Assembly: GCA_963516475.1 (NCBI GenBank)
Contig: CAUQBR010000004.1
Location: forward strand, 62,001 to 126,000
Length of the DNA: 64,000 bases
Reading direction: 5' to 3'
Source: JABCPE02 sp963516475
GTDB taxonomy: Bacteria > Bacteroidota > Bacteroidia > Flavobacteriales > Weeksellaceae
This document shows, one piece after another, positions 8,946-16,374 of this stretch. Position 1 is the stretch's first letter. Each line of letters opens with the position of its first letter. The translations under genes and the position numbers were made by a program. The notes beneath the pieces were generated by a model that saw nothing but the letters and a program-made list of their open reading frames with translations, was not told the origin of the DNA and did not search any database.

Positions 8946-9506
8946 TTATTGTTTTTTTGATTTCCATTGATACAGCATCAATGTTTTTCTATCTTCCCTA
9001 TCATCAAAAGAAAACTCCGTCACATCCTCTATTCTGAAAATTATGTTTCCCTTATCTTCTCCCCTAACACCTATACAATGCAGCATGAAAAATTCCTCAT
9101 CTACATCTTTTACAAAACCTGCAAAAACCGAACCATTTATTTTTACAGAAGTAAGAAAATCAGTTCTATTTTTCACTTGCTCCAAGAAAGACTTTCGCCA
9201 ATTTTCAGTATCTTCACAATTTATTGGAATTTCTGTTTTTCGGTCTATTTTATCACTATGATTGATAACATAAACCATTGCTTCATTATAATCATCATCA
9301 AAGTCAATCTCGCTAATTATAGACCTTTGTAATATTATCTCCCCATCTTTCTTACCAAATTTAGTATAATGCTGGAATATAATAATTTCTTCATTGAAAT
9401 CAATAACCTTACCAAACCAAAATTTATCATCATCCGAATATTCGTAAAGGCATAGAAATTTATCATTTTCTTTCGAATCCAAAAGCATTTTTGTAAATAA
9501 ATCCAT
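8946..9506 (-). CDS. hypothetical protein with two similar halves
   Basis: A 186-residue protein I do not recognise. It appears to be an internal duplication: residues about 28-78 (FWFGKVIDFNEEIIIFQHYT ... ISEIDFDDDYNEAM) and about 128-178 (FAGFVKDVDEEFFMLHCIGV ... VTEFSFDDREDRKTLM) share the pattern hydrophobic-G-V-D-EE-hydrophobic strand, a G-D-G turn, an Ile-rich strand and a final F-DD block. The strand-rich pattern recalls Sm-like small beta barrels, but that is only a suggestion. No signal peptide or membrane segment. It sits between the intact TPR gene and a duplicated fragment of that gene's 5' end, so it looks like a late insertion. Confidence 0.75.
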   Translation of the reverse strand: MDLFTKMLLDSKENDKFLCLYEYSDDDKFWFGKVIDFNEEIIIFQHYTKFGKKDGEIILQRSIISEIDFDDDYNEAMVYVINHSDKIDRKTEIPINCEDTENWRKSFLEQVKNRTDFLTSVKINGSVFAGFVKDVDEEFFMLHCIGVRGEDKGNIIFRIEDVTEFSFDDREDRKTLMLYQWKSKKQ

Positions 9507-9546
9507 AATTTCAATTAAATTTAAAAATTATCAATTCCCTCATCAT

Positions 9547-9600
9547 TTTTTAAACTTTTTCACAAGTCCATTTTTCAACAAAATTCCTCTTCCAAAATCT
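9547..9600 (-). pseudogene. duplicated 5'-end fragment of the TPR gene
   Basis: This stretch aligns with the first codons of the TPR gene (8875-8926). TTCCTCTTCCAAAATCT is identical over 17 bp at 9584-9600 and 8910-8926, and the adjoining 35 bp are clearly related with a few substitutions and one or two single-base indels. Here the frame is broken after about six codons by the indel, so it encodes nothing. A TAnnTTTG box just upstream is probably the ancestral TPR promoter. Confidence 0.75.
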
Positions 9601-9613
9601 GCTATTTTTTCTA

Positions 9614-9621
9614 CAAAGGTA
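9614..9621 (-). promoter_or_regulatory. -7 promoter box, probably the original TPR-gene promoter
   Basis: TACCTTTG on the minus strand fits TAnnTTTG. It lies 13 bp upstream of the TPR 5'-end fossil and about 107 bp upstream of the inserted gene's ATG, so it probably now drives both the inserted gene and the TPR gene. Confidence 0.6.
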
Positions 9622-9653
9622 AAAGTTTTTATTATCCGATGAGAATTTATTTT

Positions 9654-9661
9654 TATTTTTG
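9654..9661 (+). promoter_or_regulatory. -7 promoter box for the RDD gene
   Basis: TATTTTTG ends 23 bp before the ATG at 9685. The surrounding sequence is very T-rich, so chance occurrence is possible. Confidence 0.5.
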
Positions 9662-9684
9662 TATAAATATATAAAAACTTTTTT

Positions 9685-10194
9685 ATGATACTAAAACAAC
9701 TATCTTCTACTGTACAAAACAATAGAGCCAGCCAAGGCACGCGACTTCTTAATTACATCATAGACTTTATAGTATTCTACATTTTCATTTTCTTTTTAGG
9801 TATATTTCTAGGAATACTTTCTGTTATAGGAATAGAAGCTCCTCTACAATGGCTTCTGTATATAGATGGAAATCGTGCTCTAGATTATTTATTTACGAGC
9901 GTTTTATATTTCATTTACATATTCTCCTTTGAATATTTCACCAAAGGCAGAAGTATTGGAAAATACATCACAAAGACTAAAGTAGTCTCAATCGATGGAA
10001 CGACTCCTACACAGAAAGATTTTTTTATCCGAAACATCTCAAGATTAGTTCCTTTTGATGGACTTTCTTTCTTGAAAGAAGATGGAGGATGGCATGACTT
10101 ATGGTCAGACACCCGCGTTGTTAATTGGGAAAAATATAAATCTGATTATGAAATGCAACAAGAGCTAAATGAATTAGGAAAAAACCCAAACTAA
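9685..10194 (+). CDS. RDD family membrane protein
   Basis: A 169-residue inner-membrane protein of the RDD family. The defining residues are visible as Arg and Asp in SQGTRLLNYIIDFIVFYIF and the later Asp-rich segment HDLWSDTRVV that closes the domain. Hydrophobic stretches run at about 26-50, 68-90 and in the GRSIGKYITKTKVVS amphipathic segment that typifies the family. The function of RDD proteins is mostly unknown, with some implicated in ion exchange. It is a single gene ending at a hairpin terminator shared with glmM. Confidence 0.87.
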   Translation: MILKQLSSTVQNNRASQGTRLLNYIIDFIVFYIFIFFLGIFLGILSVIGIEAPLQWLLYIDGNRALDYLFTSVLYFIYIFSFEYFTKGRSIGKYITKTKVVSIDGTTPTQKDFFIRNISRLVPFDGLSFLKEDGGWHDLWSDTRVVNWEKYKSDYEMQQELNELGKNPN

Positions 10195-10203
10195 GAAATA
10201 AAT

Positions 10204-10235
10204 AAAAACCATCTGTTTAGATGGTTTTTATTTTT
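10204..10235. terminator. bidirectional terminator between the RDD gene and glmM
   Basis: An 11-bp perfect stem (AAAAACCATCT / AGATGGTTTTT) with loop GTTT is flanked by T-rich DNA on the right and A-rich DNA on the left, suited to both convergent genes. Confidence 0.85.
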
Positions 10236-10237
10236 AT

Positions 10238-11623
10238 TTAAACTATAAAACTTCTAATTTCCTCGATAAGTCTATCCCCAAGCTCATCGGCTTCTTTTTG
10301 GGATTTTGCTTCAGTATAGATACGGATTATCGGTTCTGTATTGGATTTTCTAAGATGAACCCAGTTCTCCGCAAAATCTATTTTCACACCATCTATCGTA
10401 GAGATTTCCTCGTTTTGATATTTTGTTTTTATCTTCTCCAAAACCTCATCTACATTGATTTCTGGTGTCAGTTCTATTTTTTTCTTACCCATAAAGTAGG
10501 CAGGATATGTAGCTCTCAGTTCAGAAACTGTTTTGTTTTCTTTAGCCAAATATGTCAAAAACAATGCCGCCCCAACTAATGAATCCCTTCCGTAGTGCAG
10601 GTCTGGATAGATAATTCCTCCGTTTCCTTCTCCACCGATCACGGCATTTTCCTCCTTCATCAAGGTTACTACATTCACCTCTCCCACTGCACTCGCAAAG
10701 TATTCAGAATCATGCATTTTCGCTACATCTCGTAATGCGCGACTAGAAGAAAGATTGGACACTGCCACACCTTTTTTATGTCTTAAAAGATAATCCGCTA
10801 CAGCTACTAAAGTATATTCCTCTCCAAACATTTCTCCTTTTTCATCGATAAGAGCGAGTCTATCCACATCGGGATCAACCACGATTCCCAAATCTGCTTT
10901 TTCCTTTTTCACCAAATCACAAATGTCCGTAAGGTGTTCTTTCAAAGGCTCTGGGTTATGCGGGAAATGTCCGTTTGGCTCACAATAAAGCTTAACCACC
11001 TCACAGCCAAGTTGCTCCAAAAGCGGCGGAAGCGCCATTCCACCAGTAGAATTTACGGCATCCAGCACTACTTTGAATTTTTTAGCCTTCACAGCATCTG
11101 CATCTATCATCGGCAGGGCAAGAATTTTAGCAATATGAACCGCGAAGCCATCTTCTCTTGTCTCGTATTTACCAAGGTTATCCACCTCTGCATAGCCGAA
11201 ATCCTCACGCTCAGCAAGCGCCAAAACCTCAGCACCATTTTCTCCGTTGATAAATTCTCCTTTTTCATTGAGAAGTTTCAGAGCATTCCACTGTTTAGGG
11301 TTATGCGAAGCTGTAAGGATAATTCCGCCATCTGCCCCAAGTTCTGGCACCATCACCTCCACCGTAGGCGTAGTAGAAAGCCCAAGGTCTATCACATGGA
11401 TACCCAGCCCCTGCAAAGTAGCAGAAACCAGCGAAGAAACCATCTGCCCCGAAATTCTGGCATCTCTACCAATAACGAGCGTCAAGTCCTTTTTACCTTT
11501 GTTATTCTGAAGCCAAGACCCAAATGCAGAGGTAAATTTCACCACATCCAGCGGTGTGAGATTATCTCCCACTTTTCCTCCGATAGTCCCTCTAATTCCT
11601 GAAATTGATTTTATTAATGACAT
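10238..11623 (-). CDS. glmM: phosphoglucosamine mutase
   Basis: A 461-residue alpha-D-phosphohexomutase that converts glucosamine-6-phosphate to glucosamine-1-phosphate for UDP-GlcNAc, peptidoglycan and LPS. All four domains are recognisable: the phosphoserine loop TASHNP (Ser106), the metal loop DPDVDR (about 245-250), the sugar-binding GGEGNGG (about 331-337) and the phosphate-binding RKSNTEPIIRIYTEA near the C-terminus. The DPDVDR and GEGNGG forms are those of archaeal and Bacteroidota enzymes rather than E. coli GlmM, so phosphomannomutase activity cannot be excluded. It has its own promoter box 26 bp upstream. Confidence 0.92.
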   Translation of the reverse strand: MSLIKSISGIRGTIGGKVGDNLTPLDVVKFTSAFGSWLQNNKGKKDLTLVIGRDARISGQMVSSLVSATLQGLGIHVIDLGLSTTPTVEVMVPELGADGGIILTASHNPKQWNALKLLNEKGEFINGENGAEVLALAEREDFGYAEVDNLGKYETREDGFAVHIAKILALPMIDADAVKAKKFKVVLDAVNSTGGMALPPLLEQLGCEVVKLYCEPNGHFPHNPEPLKEHLTDICDLVKKEKADLGIVVDPDVDRLALIDEKGEMFGEEYTLVAVADYLLRHKKGVAVSNLSSSRALRDVAKMHDSEYFASAVGEVNVVTLMKEENAVIGGEGNGGIIYPDLHYGRDSLVGAALFLTYLAKENKTVSELRATYPAYFMGKKKIELTPEINVDEVLEKIKTKYQNEEISTIDGVKIDFAENWVHLRKSNTEPIIRIYTEAKSQKEADELGDRLIEEIRSFIV

Positions 11624-11648
11624 ATTTTTTTCTGTTTTGAAAGTCCTA

Positions 11649-11656
11649 CAAAGGTA
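11649..11656 (-). promoter_or_regulatory. -7 promoter box for glmM
   Basis: TACCTTTG on the minus strand lies 25 bp before the glmM ATG. Confidence 0.65.
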
Positions 11657-11727
11657 AGAAATACGAGTGGCATACCCAAGAAATATCCTAAATATTGGGT
11701 AGAATTTGAACTGCTAAAAAAACTAAA

Positions 11728-11862
11728 CTACGAACAGCCACAACCTCTGTCGCAACCGTTTCCTTTCTTCTTGGAAGAAAAATTTTTAGTGAAAATTCTC
11801 ACGAGACAATAAACCGCCATCAGCAGTATCATTGCTATAATTACATATTGAAAATAAAGCAT
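11728..11862 (-). CDS. FeoB-associated Cys-rich small membrane protein
   Basis: A 44-residue protein read directly from the sequence. It has one transmembrane helix (about residues 5-22, rich in Ile, Leu, Met and Val), then a basic stretch (FTKNFSSKKKGNG) and a Cys-rich C-terminus CDRGCGCS. This is the layout of the small FeoB-associated Cys-rich proteins that follow feoB in many bacteria and may take part in iron handling at the cytoplasmic face. It starts 8 bp after the feoB stop and is surely in the feo operon. The Cys cluster at the very C-terminus could bind iron or act as a redox site; that is inference. Confidence 0.85.
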   Translation of the reverse strand: MLYFQYVIIAMILLMAVYCLVRIFTKNFSSKKKGNGCDRGCGCS

Positions 11863-11870
11863 TTCTTTAA

Positions 11871-13919
11871 TTATTTAAAAAATTGATAAACCAAAAAAGA
11901 AACCAAATAGGCTATTCCTGTCATCCCAAACATCTGTACAAGCGTCCATTTCAGGCTTCTGGTTTCCTTATAAACAATGGCAATGGTAGAGATACACTGC
12001 ATCGCAAAGGCATAGAACATAAGCACCGAAAGCCCCGTAGCGAAACTGAAAACCTTTTCTCCATTGGGTTTGGTGTCTTTTCGCATTTTGTCCATAATTC
12101 GCAGTTCGCCCTCTTCGGATTCGGTATCCACATCTTCCAGCCCATAGAGTGTAGCCATGGTTCCTACAAAGGTTTCCCTCGCTGCAAAACTCGTGATAAC
12201 TCCCACGCCTATTTTCCAGTCATAGCCCAAAGGCTCTACCACAGGCTCTATGCCTTTGCCCAAAATAGCCAAATAGGAATCCTCCATTTCTACATCGGCT
12301 GAAATGATTTGGTCCGTGTTTTGTCTCGGCCCAAAGAACGCCAATGCCCAAAGCAGCACCGTAACCGAGAAAATAATCTTCCCTGCACCTGTGATGAAGC
12401 CCCAGACTTTATTCATCGTCAGTCTAAAATTATTCCCCCACATTGGGACTTTATAAGGCGGCAAATCCATCACAAGGTAAGATTTTTCATTGGCTCTGAT
12501 GATTTTCTTTAAGACAAATGAAGCCCCCAAAGCCATTAGAAAACCAGCGATATACATGATCAGCATCATCACTGCTTTATAACTGATAAAACCTAAAAAA
12601 TATTCATCTGGGATAATCAGCCCTATAATGATGCTGTATACAGGCAGCCTCGCAGAACAGGTCATAAAAGGCGTAACCATTATAGTAAGCAGTCTTTCCT
12701 TTATATTTTCTATATTCCTAGCTCCCATAATGGCAGGAACTGCGCACGCCGTACTAGAAACCAGCGGAACGATGCTTTTTCCATTCAACCCAAAAGGTCT
12801 CAAAAATCTGTCCGTAAGAAAAACGATCCTCGCCATATAGCCCGAATCTTCCAGCAAATAAAGCACATACAGCAAAATCCCAATCTGTGGCGCAAACGGC
12901 AGCACGCCAACTATCCCTGGGATAATTCCTTGGGTAAAAAGACTTTTCAGAGGTCCTTCTGGAAGATACTCCCCTGCCCAGTCGCCCAAAAATACGACGC
13001 CGTCTTCTATCCATTTCATAGGGTATTCTGCCAAGTAAAATACGCTGTTGAAAATCAGCAATAATAATATTCCAAAAATCAAATACCCAAAAAACGGATG
13101 CACCAAAATTTTATCTAGTTTCTCCGTGAGGAGTTTCTTTTCTTGCTTCTTTTTTGAGAAAAATTCTGGAAGGATTTTATCGATATTCTGGTATCTTCTG
13201 ATGGTTTCCTGAACCTGCAATCTTTTGGGAACAAGACATTTTACCATTTCCTGATTAAGCTGCTGCGCCATACTTTCTAATTTCCCTAAATATTTTTCGG
13301 CAGAAAGCAGCGTCCAGATTTTGTAATCGTTTTCTTCTTTCAGTTGATTTTTTAACTTGAAAACCAATCCTTTATGTTCCATCGGAATTTCAAAACTTTG
13401 AGTGGTTTCCTGCTGAAATTCATTAGCATAAATCGCCTTTTTTACGGCTTCCATTCCCTCGTTTTCTTTCGCATTAGCAGGAATGATTTTCACGCCCAAA
13501 ACCTTCTCCATTTTGGCTAAATCAAAGGCAAATCCTTTTTTCTGAGCCAAATCCATTTGGTTCAAAACCATCATCACAGGAATTCCCAAATCCTTTATCT
13601 GCTGAAGAAGAAGCAGACTTCGCCTGATGTTGATAGCATCTGCTATGTAGAGAATTCCGTGATATTCCCTTGGCTCCTGCACCAAAAACCTACTGAAAAC
13701 AGCCTCATCCTCAGAGCTGGGATAGATGCTGTAAGCTCCAGGCAAATCGGTTATTGTAATGGTTTCGCCTTCGTAATCGTAACTTCCCGTATAGCTATCC
13801 ACCGTAACTCCTGCATAATTCCCTGTCTTCTGCTGTCTGTTACAGAGATGATTAAAAACGGTGGATTTTCCTACATTCGGGTTTCCTACGAGCAGTATAT
13901 TTTTAATCTTTTTCGCCAT
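11871..13919 (-). CDS. feoB: ferrous iron transport protein B
   Basis: A 682-residue inner-membrane Fe2+ transporter with a cytoplasmic G domain. The N-terminal GTPase shows G1 GNPNVGKST (about 12-20), G3 DLPGAYS, G4 NQMD and the switch region between them; two Gate/nucleoside-recognition repeats and about eight membrane helices follow (LLVSSTACAVPAIMGARN is the typical gate segment, and FAARETFVGTMATLYG the second). The start is taken as the ATG at 13919; the TTG one codon upstream is not needed. It overlaps the feoA stop by one base (TGATG), so the two are translationally coupled. Confidence 0.96.
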   Translation of the reverse strand: MAKKIKNILLVGNPNVGKSTVFNHLCNRQQKTGNYAGVTVDSYTGSYDYEGETITITDLPGAYSIYPSSEDEAVFSRFLVQEPREYHGILYIADAINIRRSLLLLQQIKDLGIPVMMVLNQMDLAQKKGFAFDLAKMEKVLGVKIIPANAKENEGMEAVKKAIYANEFQQETTQSFEIPMEHKGLVFKLKNQLKEENDYKIWTLLSAEKYLGKLESMAQQLNQEMVKCLVPKRLQVQETIRRYQNIDKILPEFFSKKKQEKKLLTEKLDKILVHPFFGYLIFGILLLLIFNSVFYLAEYPMKWIEDGVVFLGDWAGEYLPEGPLKSLFTQGIIPGIVGVLPFAPQIGILLYVLYLLEDSGYMARIVFLTDRFLRPFGLNGKSIVPLVSSTACAVPAIMGARNIENIKERLLTIMVTPFMTCSARLPVYSIIIGLIIPDEYFLGFISYKAVMMLIMYIAGFLMALGASFVLKKIIRANEKSYLVMDLPPYKVPMWGNNFRLTMNKVWGFITGAGKIIFSVTVLLWALAFFGPRQNTDQIISADVEMEDSYLAILGKGIEPVVEPLGYDWKIGVGVITSFAARETFVGTMATLYGLEDVDTESEEGELRIMDKMRKDTKPNGEKVFSFATGLSVLMFYAFAMQCISTIAIVYKETRSLKWTLVQMFGMTGIAYLVSFLVYQFFK

Positions 13920-14182
13920 CAATCTATATATTCTACCAAGATAAATTTAGCCTCCTCACTGCGAAGAGCCACGCAAGTATCCTCCTCTCCGTATTCCACA
14001 TAAAGAGGCCCGCTGAATGGCGCTCTATGAAGCACCACCACTTCCGTTTCTGGAAGAATTCCCATTTCCAGAATTTTGGTGGGCATTTCCAAAACCTTGT
14101 CATCATAGCCCAAAACCTTTACTTTCTTTCCATCAGGAATATCAAAAAGGGTCAGAGGATTTTTCATTTCTTTTTGAATCAT
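13919..14182 (-). CDS. feoA: ferrous iron transport protein A
   Basis: An 87-residue cytoplasmic SH3-like FeoA protein that assists FeoB. The fold's pattern is clear: LTLFDIPDGKKVKVLGYDD, then LEMGILPETEVVVLHRAPFSGPLYVEY and a final strand EEAKFILVEYID. It is the first gene of feoA-feoB-small Cys-rich protein. The promoter box TATCTTTG lies 11 bp upstream. The operon would be expected to respond to iron, but I cannot point to a Fur or DtxR operator with confidence. Confidence 0.93.
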   Translation of the reverse strand: MIQKEMKNPLTLFDIPDGKKVKVLGYDDKVLEMPTKILEMGILPETEVVVLHRAPFSGPLYVEYGEEDTCVALRSEEAKFILVEYID

Positions 14183-14193
14183 TTTTTCTTCGA

Positions 14194-14201
14194 CAAAGAT
14201 A
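14194..14201 (-). promoter_or_regulatory. -7 promoter box for the feo operon
   Basis: TATCTTTG on the minus strand, 11 bp before the feoA ATG. It predicts a very short untranslated leader. Confidence 0.6.
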
Positions 14202-14242
14202 CTTGTTTAAATTTAATCTAAATAAAATTGAGCGATTTTTGT

Positions 14243-14250
14243 TATATTTG
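14243..14250 (+). promoter_or_regulatory. -7 promoter box for the alkyl-transferase gene
   Basis: TATATTTG ends 17 bp before the ATG at 14268 and 8 bp before an in-frame TTG at 14259, which supports the ATG as the real start. Confidence 0.55.
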
Positions 14251-14267
14251 AAAAATTTTTGCTTAAA

Positions 14268-14765
14268 ATGAATTTTTACCTAAAACACATTTCCACGCCC
14301 ATCGGCAGGCTGTATGCCGTGGCTGATGAAGAGGGACTGCTTTCGCTGGACTTTGAAGATAGTAAATACACAGAGAAAAACATTAATTCTTTCAAAAACT
14401 GCATCCACGAGAGCAATTCTATCTTGGATTTAGCCGAAAAAGAATTAAATCTTTATTTCAAAGGAAAACTGAAAAAATTCTCCGTTCCTGTAAAGTTTTC
14501 AGGAACAGAATTCCAGCAGAGAGTCTGGGAAGAACTGCTAAAAATCCCTTTCGGAGAGACCATTTCCTACCAAGAACAAGCCCAAAGGCTTGGTAATCCA
14601 AAAGCTGTGAGAGCCGTAGCCAACGCCAACAGCAGAAACAAAATCTCCATCATCATTCCCTGCCATAGAGTCATCGGAAAGGACAAGAAACTGACAGGAT
14701 ACGCTGGTGGACTGGACAAGAAAGAATTTCTGCTGAATTTAGAAAACACTTTTTATAAAGACTGA
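14268..14765 (+). CDS. ogt: methylated-DNA--protein-cysteine S-methyltransferase
   Basis: A 165-residue Ogt/MGMT-type suicide DNA repair protein that moves the methyl group of O6-methylguanine or O4-methylthymine to its own cysteine. The active-site motif IIIPCHRVIG (Cys132) is intact, preceded by the helix-turn-helix segment SYQEQAQRLGNPKAVRAVANANSRN containing the arginine finger, and followed by YAGGLDKKEFLLNLE. The N-terminal ribonuclease-like domain is short. The ATG at 14268 is preferred to a TTG nine bases upstream because of the promoter position. No Ada regulatory domain is fused. Confidence 0.93.
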   Translation: MNFYLKHISTPIGRLYAVADEEGLLSLDFEDSKYTEKNINSFKNCIHESNSILDLAEKELNLYFKGKLKKFSVPVKFSGTEFQQRVWEELLKIPFGETISYQEQAQRLGNPKAVRAVANANSRNKISIIIPCHRVIGKDKKLTGYAGGLDKKEFLLNLENTFYKD

Positions 14766-14788
14766 ATTTCTTTTTAAAATTAGATGTT

Positions 14789-16231
14789 TTATTTTTTAGT
14801 TTTAAAATGAATAAACAGAGCAACAATTACTATGGAAACAAGAAAAATCATATAATAATCTCTGAACCCTCCTCCTCTTTTTACAACTATTTCTACTTTT
14901 TTCTCTCCTTCTACTGGTATTAGTTTTTCATTCGTGATAAGCTGCCTCAGGCTTCTATAATCATCTCGCAAAAAAGCCAATGTCTCTTTGTCCGTAATTT
15001 CATAAATGGTATTACTAATTAATTGATAAATTCCTAAATCATCAAAGTAATAATACTTATTCCCTTTTTGCCAGATGCTTCCATACACTCCACTATTTAT
15101 ATCTTCTATTTTTTTCCAAGCATCTTTTTTACCTAAAGAATAAATCTCTGTATTTCTTGAATCTAAACCTTTATCATACTTGGATTTTCTCCATACATCA
15201 TAAGCATGAAAATAGTAAAGATTTTCATCATCTGTAAAAATATTGGGAGTAATTTCTTCTATTTTTCCTATGAAAAAATTATTTCCCGCTCTTTCCTGCT
15301 TCTTTTCTTCGCCGTCATAGTAATAGATGCCTTCTTTATTGATAAAAACTAAATTATTCAGGTGGCTTCCTTCATTTCCTAGGACTTTGTAGGGTGCTTT
15401 TTCTCTATCAAAAGAATAATCTCCCATAAAGACATAGCCATTTGCCTCATCATAAAGAAATTCATCTCCCTGCTCACTTGAAACAATTCTTAATTTTCCA
15501 CTATTTTTAATCGGTAAAAGTTTTGAATTATAATAGACATTTTCTTTATCAGTAAAGTATCCATTATATCCATCTACACTTTCTAAAGTATTTAAATCAG
15601 CCTTTTCTAAAATCTCTCCTCTGTAATAGACTTTCTCTCCATCAGTTGCGAAATACTGTAAATTTTCGACTGGCTGTAATTTTTTATTGGTTTCTACTTT
15701 TTTATATGGATAGATGTAGCTTTGTGGCTTTTTAGTCTTTGAAAAAACATACGCCAAATGCTGTAATATCTCCATCGAAGTAGATAAGTCTTCATTTCTT
15801 TGAGAATAAGAGTAGCAGAAATAAGTACTCTTCCCATCTGTATAATAGCCATTTCCTAGGACTTGGAGCTTGCTAGGATTCAGGTCAGGAATAGGAATAT
15901 TCCCAAAATAAACATGATTTTTATCCAGACCTACCACCAGAGTGCTTCTGTCTATGTTATTCTCTGAATCTACCGCCCTAAATGTGCTGATATCTACATC
16001 TTCTAAAACATATCTTCCGCCGCTGGGAATAGAAACAGAGATTTTACCTTCATATTCTACAAACTCACTTTTCCCGTACTGATTGCCTTTTTCTTCTATT
16101 TCGTAAGAATCAATTTTATTGGAAAAAACCAGCAAATGTAAAAACACAAAAACTCCAGAAAATAATCCAATTCCTGCAATTAGTGCATATCTTATTCGTC
16201 TACTATACTCTGTTCCTTTCCTTTCTTTCAT
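14789..16231 (-). CDS. DKNYY-repeat membrane protein
   Basis: A 480-residue protein with an N-terminal transmembrane helix (about 13-32), a long extracytoplasmic region and a C-terminal helix (about 455-475) followed by FKTKK. The middle carries repeated motifs of the DKNYY type (PF13644), a short element built around D-K/G-x-x-Y-Y: examples are DKENVYYNSKLLPI, DGEKVYYRGEIL, DDENLYYFHAYDV and DKNHVYFGNIPI. The function of this repeat family is unknown; it resembles a beta-propeller or similar repeat fold on the cell surface. It is a single gene between the alkyl-transferase and the ABC exporter. Confidence 0.85.
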   Translation of the reverse strand: MKERKGTEYSRRIRYALIAGIGLFSGVFVFLHLLVFSNKIDSYEIEEKGNQYGKSEFVEYEGKISVSIPSGGRYVLEDVDISTFRAVDSENNIDRSTLVVGLDKNHVYFGNIPIPDLNPSKLQVLGNGYYTDGKSTYFCYSYSQRNEDLSTSMEILQHLAYVFSKTKKPQSYIYPYKKVETNKKLQPVENLQYFATDGEKVYYRGEILEKADLNTLESVDGYNGYFTDKENVYYNSKLLPIKNSGKLRIVSSEQGDEFLYDEANGYVFMGDYSFDREKAPYKVLGNEGSHLNNLVFINKEGIYYYDGEEKKQERAGNNFFIGKIEEITPNIFTDDENLYYFHAYDVWRKSKYDKGLDSRNTEIYSLGKKDAWKKIEDINSGVYGSIWQKGNKYYYFDDLGIYQLISNTIYEITDKETLAFLRDDYRSLRQLITNEKLIPVEGEKKVEIVVKRGGGFRDYYMIFLVSIVIVALFIHFKTKK

Positions 16232-16366
16232 TTTAAAAAGTTTTTTTGAAGAACTTAAATATAGTAAATATTCTTTAAATTATATTTGAATGAATTATAA
16301 AAATATAATTTTTTAAGTGAACCAAGATTTTGATAATAATATTCCTGATTTTAGAAAAAAGAAAAC

Positions 16367-16374
16367 CAAATTTA
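16367..16374 (-). promoter_or_regulatory. possible -7 promoter box for the DKNYY gene
   Basis: TAAATTTG on the minus strand overlaps the stop codon of the upstream ABC permease gene and would give a leader of about 130 bases. Weak, because no second element is seen. Confidence 0.35.

Noticed and set aside
10934..11602. A 222-codon open frame opposite glmM
   Set aside because: Antisense to a well-conserved enzyme, without domain or promoter box.
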